Source: UBA6107 sp964459385 (GTDB taxonomy: Bacteria; Chloroflexota; Anaerolineae; Anaerolineales; Anaerolineaceae). From it: a stretch of 64,000 nt of DNA. Where the stretch lies: the NCBI GenBank assembly GCA_964459385.1, contig CAYWLG010000004.1, positions 62,001-126,000 of the forward strand, read 5' to 3'. Positions 1 through 7,878 of the stretch are shown here, in pieces. Below the pieces are notes generated by a model that saw nothing but the letters and a program-made list of their open reading frames with translations, had not been told where the DNA came from and searched no databases. Each line of letters opens with the position of its first letter. Position 1 is the first letter of the stretch. A program made the position numbers and the translations under genes.

Positions 1-363
1 GCCGGGTTCAATGCCGATGATCTGCTTGGCTTTTTCGATCAGGGCCGGGGTGCCGCCTACGTAGCAGGCAGTGCCCATGCAGAATTTGATGGTGTGCTTT
101 CCGCGTGGGGTGGTGGTGAAGAAGGAATAGAAGGAGATCACGCCGTGTACGCGAGACATCGGCACGCGCAAACGGTCGGCGGTATATTCCTGCATTGCCT
201 CGGAAACAAAGCCGATATTGGCCTGCAATTCATTAAGCACCACCATGGTGGCACCGGGTCGGTCTTTGTTCTCATCGATGATCTGATCGATTAAGGCTTT
301 TTGTTTAGGGTCGTTGAGGGGATCGTTCAAAGCAATCTTGCCTGTTACAACTTCATTTACCAT
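1..363 (-). CDS. NuoE/HndA-like [2Fe-2S] thioredoxin-fold subunit (partial, 3' end outside window)
   Basis: The first 121 codons of a gene that runs off the left edge. The protein starts MVNEVVTGKIALND and carries the helical N-terminal part and the first half of the thioredoxin-like ferredoxin domain, with the first cysteine pair in KFCMGTACYVGG. The second pair lies beyond the window. This is the 24-kDa subunit family of NADH dehydrogenase (NuoE), NADP-reducing hydrogenase (HndA) and bifurcating hydrogenase (HydC); it passes electrons between a flavin subunit and partner enzymes in the cytoplasm. Which complex it belongs to cannot be told without the downstream genes. The start at 363 has GGAG about seven bases upstream. 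Confidence 0.9.
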   Translation of the reverse strand, partial: MVNEVVTGKIALNDPLNDPKQKALIDQIIDENKDRPGATMVVLNELQANIGFVSEAMQEYTADRLRVPMSRVHGVISFYSFFTTTPRGKHTIKFCMGTACYVGGTPALIEKAKQIIGIEPG

Positions 364-393
364 AAAATGCTCCGAAGATAATTTGATAAAAAG

Positions 394-459
394 CGCCTGA
401 GCGCACTTCTTCCAATAAACTTAGTCTATCCGTCGCTTGAGCGCAGTTCAACCAATAAA
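394..459 (-). repeat. Pair of 26-base direct repeats, 40-base period
   Basis: Copies at 394-419 and 434-459 match at 22 of 26 positions and share the cores TGAGCGCA and CCAATAAA. The start-to-start distance is 40 bases, close to four helical turns, so a protein bound to both would sit on about the same face. They lie 31-96 bases before the NuoE-like start codon. The regulator is unknown. Confidence 0.6.
423..451 (-). promoter_or_regulatory. Candidate promoter of the NuoE-like operon
   Basis: On the minus strand TTGAAC (446-451) and TAGACT (423-428) are separated by 17 bases. The -35 box lies inside the upstream copy of the direct repeat. The boxes are imperfect, so this is tentative. Confidence 0.35.
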
Positions 460-632
460 TGTCACCCAAACTCTGGATTGTTTTCCGTTTTTCAAACCTT
501 TAAAAAGACATTCCCAAGAAATGATTTTACACTAATTTGTGAAAAAAGGAACGAGTTTTCAACCTTTTTGATTAATCATTTTGAATAATAGAGCGCATTT
601 TGGATGAGCTTTTAGTCCCAAATGAAAAATAG

Positions 633-652
633 CTCACTTGATTATTGGTGAG
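633..652 (-). terminator. Weak hairpin downstream of thrB
   Basis: A 5-bp stem (CTCAC/GTGAG, 10-base loop) on the minus strand, followed by ATTTTTCATTT, 31 bases past the thrB stop. The stem is short, so termination here is only suggested. Confidence 0.3.
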
Positions 653-683
653 TTTAATTGAAAAGAAAAATTGATTGGAGGGA

Positions 684-1589
684 TTATCTTGTTATTTCGC
701 CGCCGCCAAGGCTCACGGCTGGGGTGAAAACACGGCTGGAAAGCCCGGCATCGGAAAAGGCGGCTTGCATCGCTGCGCTGACGGGGGCCGAGTCTGTTGG
801 GCGCTTCAAAATGGCCAACAAACTTGAACCGGCACCAGAAATGGCGGCCGCAGCCGCACCTGCTGTCAGGGCTGCCTGAAGGGCGCTTGCGGCGCCGGGG
901 ATGAGCGGCAGCCGGTAGGGTTGGTGCAAGCGGTCTTGCATAGCTTTGGCCAGCAGATCATAATCTCCGCGCGCGAGTGCCTCAACCAGAAAAACAGTAT
1001 GGCTGAGATTGAACACCGCGTCGGCATGGGGCACCTGCAGCGGCAGGGCCGCACGCGCTTTGCTGGTAGGGAAGGCAAAATCAGGGCTGACGACCACGAG
1101 CGATAAGGCGGTTATGGGCAAAGAAATGGAGAGAAAATGCCCCTCATGGGTCATGGAAGCTGTCAGCCCGCCAAAGATGCAGGGGGCCACGTTATCGGGG
1201 TGACCTTCCAATTGGGCTGAAATCTCGAGAACATCTTCTTTATTTGGGGGAACACCCAATAGTTCGTAGGCTGCCAGTACCCCCGCCACGATGGCCGCCG
1301 AACTGGACCCCAGCCCCGAGCCCAGCGGAATTCGATTTGTGCAGTTAAGATTGAGTCCGATTGGCAGCGGTTTGCCCAGGTGCTTTGCCGTCGCCTGCAT
1401 GACCTGGTAAATGGAGTTGTGGGCGTTTTTTGGCAGCGACGCCTGACCTTCTCCTGTGACGCTGATATTCAGCGAGGTTCCTGAAACGGAGACTTCAAGC
1501 TCGTTCCACAGGTTCAACGCCAGACCCAGGCAATCAAAGCCCGGGCCTAAATTGGCGCTGGTGGCAGGAACTCTCACCGTGAAGGTCAT
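684..1589 (-). CDS. thrB: Homoserine kinase
   Basis: Phosphorylates homoserine to O-phosphohomoserine with ATP, the step before threonine synthase. 301 residues, normal for a GHMP-family homoserine kinase. The N-terminal PATSANLGPGFDCLGLAL and the glycine/serine ATP loop PLGSGLGSSSAAIVAG are clear, and the C-terminal GHMP motif ISGAGSSLLAIL is present. Its ATG overlaps the thrC stop by four bases (ATGA), so the two are translationally coupled. It is the last gene of lysC-asd-thrC-thrB. Confidence 0.96.
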   Translation of the reverse strand: MTFTVRVPATSANLGPGFDCLGLALNLWNELEVSVSGTSLNISVTGEGQASLPKNAHNSIYQVMQATAKHLGKPLPIGLNLNCTNRIPLGSGLGSSSAAIVAGVLAAYELLGVPPNKEDVLEISAQLEGHPDNVAPCIFGGLTASMTHEGHFLSISLPITALSLVVVSPDFAFPTSKARAALPLQVPHADAVFNLSHTVFLVEALARGDYDLLAKAMQDRLHQPYRLPLIPGAASALQAALTAGAAAAAISGAGSSLLAILKRPTDSAPVSAAMQAAFSDAGLSSRVFTPAVSLGGGEITR

Positions 1590-2653
1590 GCCTGTGCCCC
1601 TCCGGCCAGGTAGTCCTCGAGGGCATTCATTTCAGCCGGCAAAATCTGCGGTTTTAGCATGGATTTGGTGATGATATCGGGGTCTTTCATTCCGTGGCCG
1701 GTGCAAACGGCAGCCACACGCTTGCCTTTTACATCAATTGTGCCCTGTTCCAGTTCATGGGCCAATCCGGCCAGACCGGCGGCCGAGGCGGGTTCCACCC
1801 AGACGCCACTGGCGGCCAACAGCCTTTGCATGCGCAGAATTTCATCGTCACTTACAGCGATGATGCGCCCATTCGATTGTTCGGCGGCTTCAAGCGCCTG
1901 CTCCCCACGTGCAGGTCTGCCGATGCGGATGGCAGTGGCCACCGTTTCGGGATGCTCCACGGGGTGGCCCAGTACCAACGGCGCCGAGCCGGCCGCCTGC
2001 ACGCCCAATATCTGCGGCAGGCCCGAGTTTTCACGCTGATCGAGCTGGGTAAATCCCATCCAGTAAGCACTGATGTTGCCTGCATTGCCCACGGGCAGGG
2101 CCAGCCAGTCCGGGGCAGCACCCAGGGTCTGGCAAATTTCAAAGGCGGCGGTTTTTTGCCCTTCCAGACGATAAGGATTGAGCGAATTGACCAATGCGAT
2201 GGGGTGTTTTTCAGAGATCGCCACCACCAGGTTGAGCGCATCATCAAAAGAGCCGTCGATTTGAATGACTTCAGCACCGTAGGCGACTGCACCGGCCAGT
2301 TTGCCTGTGGCAACCTTCCCGGCCGGGATGATGACGATGGCGCGCATGCCGGCGCGGGCGGCATAGGCGGCGGCTGAGGCAGCCGTATTGCCGGTGGAGG
2401 CGCAGATCACCGATTTGGCCCCCTTGCCATAAGCCTCGCTGATAGCCACGGTCATGCCGCGGTCTTTGAAAGAGCCGGTGGGGTTCAGCCCTTCAAATTT
2501 GACGAATAATTCAAACCCGCCGCCGAGCGTTTCGGCCAACTTTGGCACAGGAATGAGCGGCGTATTGCCTTCGAGCAGGGTCACTGTGCGGGTATGGGCT
2601 GGAATATCCAGATAGGGACGATATTTTTCGAGAACACCAGTGTAAGCTGTCAT
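1586..2653 (-). CDS. thrC: Threonine synthase
   Basis: Converts O-phosphohomoserine to threonine with pyridoxal phosphate. 355 residues, the short bacterial/archaeal class. The PLP lysine lies in NPTGSFKDRGMTVA, with the glycine loop near PVGNAGNISAYW and a conserved C-terminal VCTGHGMKDPD. It follows asd by eight bases and overlaps thrB, which fixes it as part of the aspartate-family operon. Confidence 0.96.
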   Translation of the reverse strand: MTAYTGVLEKYRPYLDIPAHTRTVTLLEGNTPLIPVPKLAETLGGGFELFVKFEGLNPTGSFKDRGMTVAISEAYGKGAKSVICASTGNTAASAAAYAARAGMRAIVIIPAGKVATGKLAGAVAYGAEVIQIDGSFDDALNLVVAISEKHPIALVNSLNPYRLEGQKTAAFEICQTLGAAPDWLALPVGNAGNISAYWMGFTQLDQRENSGLPQILGVQAAGSAPLVLGHPVEHPETVATAIRIGRPARGEQALEAAEQSNGRIIAVSDDEILRMQRLLAASGVWVEPASAAGLAGLAHELEQGTIDVKGKRVAAVCTGHGMKDPDIITKSMLKPQILPAEMNALEDYLAGGAQA

Positions 2654-2661
2654 GAGGCTCC

Positions 2662-3720
2662 TTATTTTGTGACGTAGCCGGTTTTCACCAGCAGTTCTGC
2701 GTTATAGATTGAGCCGCCAGCAGCACCACGGATGGTGTTGTGCGAGAGTACCACCATCTTGAGATCGAACAACGGGTCTTTGCGTACTCGGCCCACCACT
2801 GTGGACATGCCTTTGCCGGTCATGCGATCAAGGCGGGGTTGGGGCCGGTCAACTTCTTCGCGCACAACGATCACAGGTTCAGGGGCTGATGGCAGGTCAC
2901 GACTGATCTCTGGCGCCTGATAAGCTCGCAGGGCGGCAATGGCATCGTCGGGGGTGGCTTTCTTTTCGAGTTCCACTGAAATGCACACGATGTGCCCGTC
3001 CACGACCGCTACTCGATTGGTGTGGGCTGAGACGACAAAGTCGGCCGGGAGGATGGCTTCACCCTGAATTTTGCCCAACATTTTGCGCGGCTCGCTTTCG
3101 ACTTTTTCTTCTTCACCTTTGATCACCGGAATGACGTTGTCGATGATGTCAATGGAAGCCACGCCCGGGTAGCCGGCCCCTGAGAGGGCCTGCAAAGAAA
3201 CAGCAAAAACCTTTTTCAGCCCAAAGGCCTCTTGCAGTGCCTTTAAAGCGACCGTAACGCCGGTGCTGGTGCAGTTGGAGTTGGTGATGATGCCGCCGCT
3301 CCAGCCGCGCAGGCGGCGTTGGATAGGCAGAATATCGATCTGATCGGGGTTGACTTCTGGCAGCAAAATGGAAACATCCGGGGCCATGCGGTAGGCAGAG
3401 GCGTTTGAGCAGACCATGCAGCCGGCTCTGGCAAACGCGGGCTCTACCTCGACAGCCGCATCGGCCGGCAGGGCTGAAAAAACTAGGGGCTGCGCAGCCG
3501 CTTCTGGGGTGGTGGGTTGAATGACCATGTCACGCGCCCATACAGGCATTTCACCGGGCAAGATCCAGTGGCAGGCCTCGCCATAGGTTTTACCAACGGT
3601 GCGGTCAGAGGCGGTCAGTGTGGCCACTTTGAAATAGGGATGGCAATCGAGCAATTGGATAAATCGTTGACCAACACTGCCCGTGGCGGCCAAAACAGCG
3701 ACAGGAATACGGTTTGACAT
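2662..3720 (-). CDS. asd: Aspartate-semialdehyde dehydrogenase, archaeal/fungal type
   Basis: Reduces aspartyl phosphate to aspartate semialdehyde with NADPH, feeding threonine, methionine and lysine synthesis. The Rossmann motif AATGSVGQRF is near the N terminus, the catalytic cysteine is in ITNSNCTSTGV, and the histidine region is SAHTNRVAVVDGH. Length (352) and motifs fit the archaeal/fungal branch rather than the E. coli type. I start at 3720 (MSNRIPV) because GAGG lies nine bases upstream; an in-frame ATG at 3735 has no ribosome site. The gap to lysC is 30 bases. Confidence 0.94.
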   Translation of the reverse strand: MSNRIPVAVLAATGSVGQRFIQLLDCHPYFKVATLTASDRTVGKTYGEACHWILPGEMPVWARDMVIQPTTPEAAAQPLVFSALPADAAVEVEPAFARAGCMVCSNASAYRMAPDVSILLPEVNPDQIDILPIQRRLRGWSGGIITNSNCTSTGVTVALKALQEAFGLKKVFAVSLQALSGAGYPGVASIDIIDNVIPVIKGEEEKVESEPRKMLGKIQGEAILPADFVVSAHTNRVAVVDGHIVCISVELEKKATPDDAIAALRAYQAPEISRDLPSAPEPVIVVREEVDRPQPRLDRMTGKGMSTVVGRVRKDPLFDLKMVVLSHNTIRGAAGGSIYNAELLVKTGYVTK

Positions 3721-3750
3721 GATGAGGAACCTCAATAAAAGTAGCCGGTC

Positions 3751-5193
3751 TTATGAGACCGATTCGTGGCTTTGAATAAGCCGGTGTAGTACCTGCAAGG
3801 CCTGCTTCAGGTCAGAAGCGAACACGACCAAGCTGATGGCCACCTCAGAAGAGCCTTGCGCAATGGCAACGATGTTTACCTGGTTATCCCCCAGCGCAGT
3901 ACAGATTCGCCCGGCCACCCCGGGGGTAGATTTGATGCCTTCTCCCACCACGGTGATGATGCCGACCTCTTCAGTGGCCCAGACACGGTCGATATCGCGG
4001 CTTTCGATCTCACGTGAAAATGCTTTGGAGAGTTCTTCCACCACCTGTTTGACCGATTCAGAGGGAACGGCAAAACAAATGCTCTGTTCCGATGAGGCCT
4101 GGGTGATAAGAGGCACACTGGTGCCGAGTTTGGCCACTGTTTCAAAAGTACGCGCTGCCACACCGGGAACGCCCAACATGCCGCGCCCTTCCAGCGTGAC
4201 CAACTGCAGCCCACGCACGGTGGTGATGGCCTTGACCACACCGTCTTGTGCCTCCAACTCGGAGACCAGGCGGGTGCCGGGGTGGGAGGGGTTAAAGGTA
4301 TTGCAAACGCGCAAACCGATACCGGCTTCGATAACGGGTCGAATGGTCTTGGGGTGCAACACCCGGGCACCGTAATATGCCAGTTCTGCGATCTCACGAT
4401 AAGAACAAACCGGCACGGTGGTGGCATCCGGCACCAGGCGCGGATCGGCGGTCATCACCCCATCCACATCGGTATAGATCCACACGTCGTCGGCCGGCAG
4501 GGCTGCCCCGATCAGGGCGGCCGAGTAGTCGCTGCCGCCGCGGCCCAGCGTGGTGAGGTTGCCCTCTTTTGTGGCAGCAATGAATCCGGTGATGATAGGC
4601 ACGACACCCTTTTCGAGCAGAGGGTTGAGCACCTCACGGGTGAGCTGTCTGGATTTTGCGATGTCAGGGTGGGCATCGGTGTAATGATCATCCGTTAAGA
4701 TCAACTGGGTGGCTTCAACAGTCTGTGCTTGCAGACCGGCAGACTGGCTGGCAGCCGTAAGCACGCGCACGCACATGCGCTCGCCGGCGGAGGCAATCAC
4801 ATCCATTACCCGCGGGGTGGCCTCGCCCAGCACGGCGATGGCTTTGCTAAAATTGACGATCTGGGTGAGGATCTCATCGATCTCTGCCATGGCCGCTTTA
4901 CGCATTTTCGCATCATCCACCAGGGCATCTGCAATCTCTTGGTGCCGCTTGTGAATGGTCACGGCCGCTTCTTCGAGAAAGAGCGGTTGGTTGCTGGTAG
5001 CGCTGGAAGCCATTTTCAAAAGAAGGTCGGTGACCCCGCTTAATGCAGAAGTGACCACCACCACATTTTTCCAGTGCTTCTTTTCAGTTTTTACGATCTC
5101 GACCACCTGACGCATTGCCTCTGGAGTACCCACAGAAGTACCGCCAAACTTCATCACTAAAGTTTTCTGTTCGGGTATTGATGCTGTTGTCAT
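3751..5193 (-). CDS. lysC: Aspartate kinase with two C-terminal ACT domains
   Basis: Phosphorylates aspartate, the committed step of the aspartate family. The kinase domain opens with LVMKFGGTSVGTPEAM and includes TTLGRGGSDYSAALIG; two ACT domains occupy roughly residues 310-480 (for example LITQASSEQSICFAV and VNIVAIAQGSSE), so feedback inhibition by an end product is expected. No homoserine dehydrogenase domain is fused. The start at 5193 has GGAGG eight bases before it; a frame extension to 5259 lacks a ribosome site. First gene of the thr operon. Confidence 0.95.
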   Translation of the reverse strand: MTTASIPEQKTLVMKFGGTSVGTPEAMRQVVEIVKTEKKHWKNVVVVTSALSGVTDLLLKMASSATSNQPLFLEEAAVTIHKRHQEIADALVDDAKMRKAAMAEIDEILTQIVNFSKAIAVLGEATPRVMDVIASAGERMCVRVLTAASQSAGLQAQTVEATQLILTDDHYTDAHPDIAKSRQLTREVLNPLLEKGVVPIITGFIAATKEGNLTTLGRGGSDYSAALIGAALPADDVWIYTDVDGVMTADPRLVPDATTVPVCSYREIAELAYYGARVLHPKTIRPVIEAGIGLRVCNTFNPSHPGTRLVSELEAQDGVVKAITTVRGLQLVTLEGRGMLGVPGVAARTFETVAKLGTSVPLITQASSEQSICFAVPSESVKQVVEELSKAFSREIESRDIDRVWATEEVGIITVVGEGIKSTPGVAGRICTALGDNQVNIVAIAQGSSEVAISLVVFASDLKQALQVLHRLIQSHESVS

Positions 5194-5327
5194 TAATAAA
5201 CCTCCATTCGCTGCAGAAATTGGACTTCTGAGCGCAAAAATAGATTTTCGGCTATGCAATTAAGGTGGATCGAATATTGGATTGTACCGCGAGTGATACG
5301 AAGACCCAACGGTGAATTAATAGTTAA

Positions 5328-5354
5328 ATTATACAACAGGCTGCGAATTTGCAA
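5328..5354 (-). promoter_or_regulatory. Promoter of lysC-asd-thrC-thrB
   Basis: Minus-strand TATAAT at 5328-5333 with TTGCAA at 5349-5354, spacer 15 (or CTTGCA with 16). It leaves a leader of about 130 bases before lysC. I found no T-box or riboswitch pattern in the leader. Confidence 0.55.
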
Positions 5355-5371
5355 GCTGGCAATTTAAAAAA

Positions 5372-6514
5372 TCAATCACTTTCTTGATCTTTGCCGGGCA
5401 GATCGAGAAGTTTTTCAAGGTCGGCAAACAGCCTGGCTACTTCTTCCGGGATAATTTCATGCTGCATGATGCGACCCTCCTGGCGTGACCGGATCAGCCC
5501 TGCTTTGCGCAGGATACCGGCGTGGATGCTGACAGTCGGGCGGGATATGCCCAGATAGTTCGCCATATCGGTGTTGGTCATGCCAAAGTTGCGAATCAGC
5601 CGCAAGATCAACAAACGGGTGGGATCCGCCAAGGACTGGATGCGTGTGGCCAGATCGGCCGTGAAGTGAATAAAATTATCCACCAGTTGGCCCGGCTCCG
5701 AACAGGCCACCGTTACCTGCCCGGTTTCGAGCAGCCAGTTGTCGTGCAGCCCAAAGGGTTCTATCCAAAAGAAGACGCGTAGTTGACCCTTTAAAACGGC
5801 CTCGCGCAGTTCAGGAACGGCTCTGAGTGCATTTTTTTCGCTTAACCAGTCCAGGCTGGCGTGTTTTTCTGCGTTGGTTTTCTCCCCCAAGGCCATGAGG
5901 ACGCGTTTTTCTTGCGCTTCGAGGAGGGGGATTTTTTCTTTTCGCCAGGGTTCATAAATTTGATAATAGAAACGATCCAGCCACTGCCAAAATTGTTCGT
6001 GCAGATCGCCTCCTTGCAGTGTGCGCACTGCCCGTTTGAGTTCCTCTAGTCTATCAGCGCTGCGCTTTTCAGGTGCCGAAAGCAGAAATCCGAAAGAGTC
6101 ATACAAATGAAAATTTCTGCGATTCAGCCAATCGGCCAAACGGTCCACCGGAGGAAGCTTTTCATCCTGGGGGAGAACGAATGGGTCTGCATGGCTGGCT
6201 GCTTCCATTAAGGCTTGCTTCACTGAGAGGGTGCGAATTTTTAATGAGGCATGTTGGTAATCGTCCTCCAATAAAGCACCGCTGAGGATGCCCAACTGTT
6301 CGAGGGCAGAAAAATCGCCTGCTTTCTTGCCCATTAATTGAATGTACTCACGACGCCATTCGGACGGCAGCGCATCAAATAAACTGGCCAGGTCTGGCGG
6401 CAGAGTGCCGCTGATCGCTCCATAACAACTAAATGTGATGGCGGTATCCAGTTCAAGTAATATGGAGCGGCCAATCACCCAGCCAGTGGAAGAAGGAGGC
6501 AGTATCTTTGTCAT
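5372..6514 (-). CDS. ArsR-family winged-helix regulator with a long N-terminal domain
   Basis: 380 residues. Only the last ~90 are a recognisable ArsR-type winged helix: ADPTRLLILRLI, then the recognition-helix region MANYLGISRPTVSIHAGILR and a wing ending in RQEGRIMQHEII. The first ~290 residues form an unassigned soluble domain, possibly a ligand sensor as in other large ArsR-like proteins. There is no obvious cysteine metal site. It starts seven bases after the MFS stop with GAGG close to the ATG, so it is co-expressed with the transporter and probably represses both genes through the palindrome at 7804-7835. Confidence 0.88.
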   Translation of the reverse strand: MTKILPPSSTGWVIGRSILLELDTAITFSCYGAISGTLPPDLASLFDALPSEWRREYIQLMGKKAGDFSALEQLGILSGALLEDDYQHASLKIRTLSVKQALMEAASHADPFVLPQDEKLPPVDRLADWLNRRNFHLYDSFGFLLSAPEKRSADRLEELKRAVRTLQGGDLHEQFWQWLDRFYYQIYEPWRKEKIPLLEAQEKRVLMALGEKTNAEKHASLDWLSEKNALRAVPELREAVLKGQLRVFFWIEPFGLHDNWLLETGQVTVACSEPGQLVDNFIHFTADLATRIQSLADPTRLLILRLIRNFGMTNTDMANYLGISRPTVSIHAGILRKAGLIRSRQEGRIMQHEIIPEEVARLFADLEKLLDLPGKDQESD

Positions 6515-6521
6515 AAGCACC

Positions 6522-7793
6522 TCACGCGGGCAAGCTAAATTTTTCAGGCGAGCGAACCAGTTGCAGGATCAACACTATTACCAGCAGTCCCAAAGCAAGA
6601 AAAGAGATCAAACAAAACAGCGCCGTGCTCAATATGCCCGGCACCAGAATGGGGGTCAGAATCGTGCCGAGTAGTTGGCCGGTGACCATAGTGCTTTGCA
6701 AGAAGCCACTGGTTTTGCCCAAAAAGCCTGACGGAGTAAAGGATTGCAATAACGTGCTCACCTGCACGTTTAAAAAGCCATTGCCGATGCCGCCCACAAA
6801 ACAGGCGCCCAATGTCACGACTCTGGACAGCATGATATTACTCAACGAACTGATAATACTCAGCGAGAGGGGAATCAAAGATAACAAAGCAATTCCAAGG
6901 GCCACCTCCCACCAGGCTTTGTGAGACTTCTTTTTGAGCATTAATAAAATGGTGGAGAGTAATGAGCCAACGCCTACCAGCCCGATTGCCAAGCCGTAAA
7001 AACTTTCATTTTCTTGCAGCACATCTCTAAAAAATACCGCGGCTAATACATCAAAGCCGACGATCACAAAAACACTAAAAAAACCCGCGATGAACAATAG
7101 CTTTAGCGATGCTGAGTCACGGAGGATGCGCCAAGCGGAACCTGTCAGCAGCTTTCCGTGCAGCATTTGACGAATCTTGGATCGTTCTTTGGGCTCAGGT
7201 TTGTTTTCTTCTGTCTTATTGGGCGGCAAGGATTGCAAACGTGTCAGTAATAAGGCGGAGAGCGCAAATGAAATGACATCCAGAATGATCGCAGTGTGCG
7301 GAGAGACCAACGTTAAGATCAAGCCGGCCAGCATGGGAGCGAAAATCTTTACCAGGCTGGAAAGCTGCTGCAAAAAGGCGTTGGCAGAGGTCAACTCTTC
7401 CGGCTGAACAAGCTGGGGGATGGAAGATTGACGCGCGGGGGTCATGATCGACATCGAGGTCGCCTGTAATGCGAGTAGCGCGTAAATGAGGATCAGGTTA
7501 TCCGTAAAGATCAAGCCCGAGACGACCAATCCCGAGAGAACCTGGCTGAGGATCATCAGTTTTTTGCGATCAAATCGATCACACAAGGATCCAGCCAGCG
7601 GGCTGAAGATCAGGGTGGGGACGAGACCGCACAAAAAGACGGCACTTGTTTGTCCAACATTTCCGCCGCCGCGAAAGACGAGCAGCGAGAAGACCGCCAG
7701 CATGGTGATCCAATCGCCGATCCCGCTGACGGATTCAGCCACCCCGATATTTACCAGAGACTTATTCTTGAAAACAACTTTAAAGTTAGACAT
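6522..7793 (-). CDS. MFS transporter, drug-efflux (MFS_3) type
   Basis: 423 residues with about 12 hydrophobic segments and the MFS loop motif LAGSLCDRFDRKKLMILS between helices 2 and 3. The N terminus (MSNFKVVFKNKSLVNIGVAESVSGIGDWI) resembles macrolide-efflux type exporters. The substrate is unknown. It is the first gene of a two-gene operon with its ArsR-type regulator, which suggests that the regulator senses the exported compound or a related stress. The second half of the central loop (around residue 200) is charged and cytoplasmic. Confidence 0.9.
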   Translation of the reverse strand: MSNFKVVFKNKSLVNIGVAESVSGIGDWITMLAVFSLLVFRGGGNVGQTSAVFLCGLVPTLIFSPLAGSLCDRFDRKKLMILSQVLSGLVVSGLIFTDNLILIYALLALQATSMSIMTPARQSSIPQLVQPEELTSANAFLQQLSSLVKIFAPMLAGLILTLVSPHTAIILDVISFALSALLLTRLQSLPPNKTEENKPEPKERSKIRQMLHGKLLTGSAWRILRDSASLKLLFIAGFFSVFVIVGFDVLAAVFFRDVLQENESFYGLAIGLVGVGSLLSTILLMLKKKSHKAWWEVALGIALLSLIPLSLSIISSLSNIMLSRVVTLGACFVGGIGNGFLNVQVSTLLQSFTPSGFLGKTSGFLQSTMVTGQLLGTILTPILVPGILSTALFCLISFLALGLLVIVLILQLVRSPEKFSLPA

Positions 7794-7803
7794 TTATATA
7801 TCC

Positions 7804-7835
7804 AATAATACGTAGTTATTTGACTACGTATTATT
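7804..7835. promoter_or_regulatory. Perfect 13-base inverted repeat, likely ArsR-type operator
   Basis: AATAATACGTAGT at 7804-7816 and its exact complement at 7823-7835, separated by six bases. It overlaps the end of the -10 box and covers the expected transcription start, eleven bases before the MFS start codon. This is where a repressor would block transcription; the neighbouring ArsR-type protein is the natural candidate. Confidence 0.8.
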
Positions 7836-7861
7836 ATAATAAAAACGAACTAGTTTTTCAA
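7833..7861 (-). promoter_or_regulatory. Promoter of the MFS-ArsR operon
   Basis: Minus-strand TTGAAA (7856-7861), 17-base spacer, TATAAT (7833-7838). Its -10 box shares three bases with the inverted repeat. Confidence 0.75.
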
Positions 7862-7878
7862 GCCCTAAGATCATTCAG

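Larger units (their letters stand above)
364..683. other. 320-base intergenic region between the NuoE-like gene and thrB
   Basis: No coding frame of note. It holds the 26-base direct repeat and candidate promoter of the NuoE-like gene (left half), an AT-rich stretch around 520-600, and a weak hairpin downstream of thrB (633-652). Both flanking genes are on the minus strand, so this is the 3' end of the thr operon and the control region of the electron-transfer operon. Confidence 0.7.

Noticed and set aside
540..600. A Rex or Fnr-type operator in the AT-rich part of the first gap
   Set aside because: CAC-AAATTA-GTG has the half-sites in the opposite order to Rex (TTGTGAA...TTCACAA) and Fnr/Crp boxes, so it is left unassigned.
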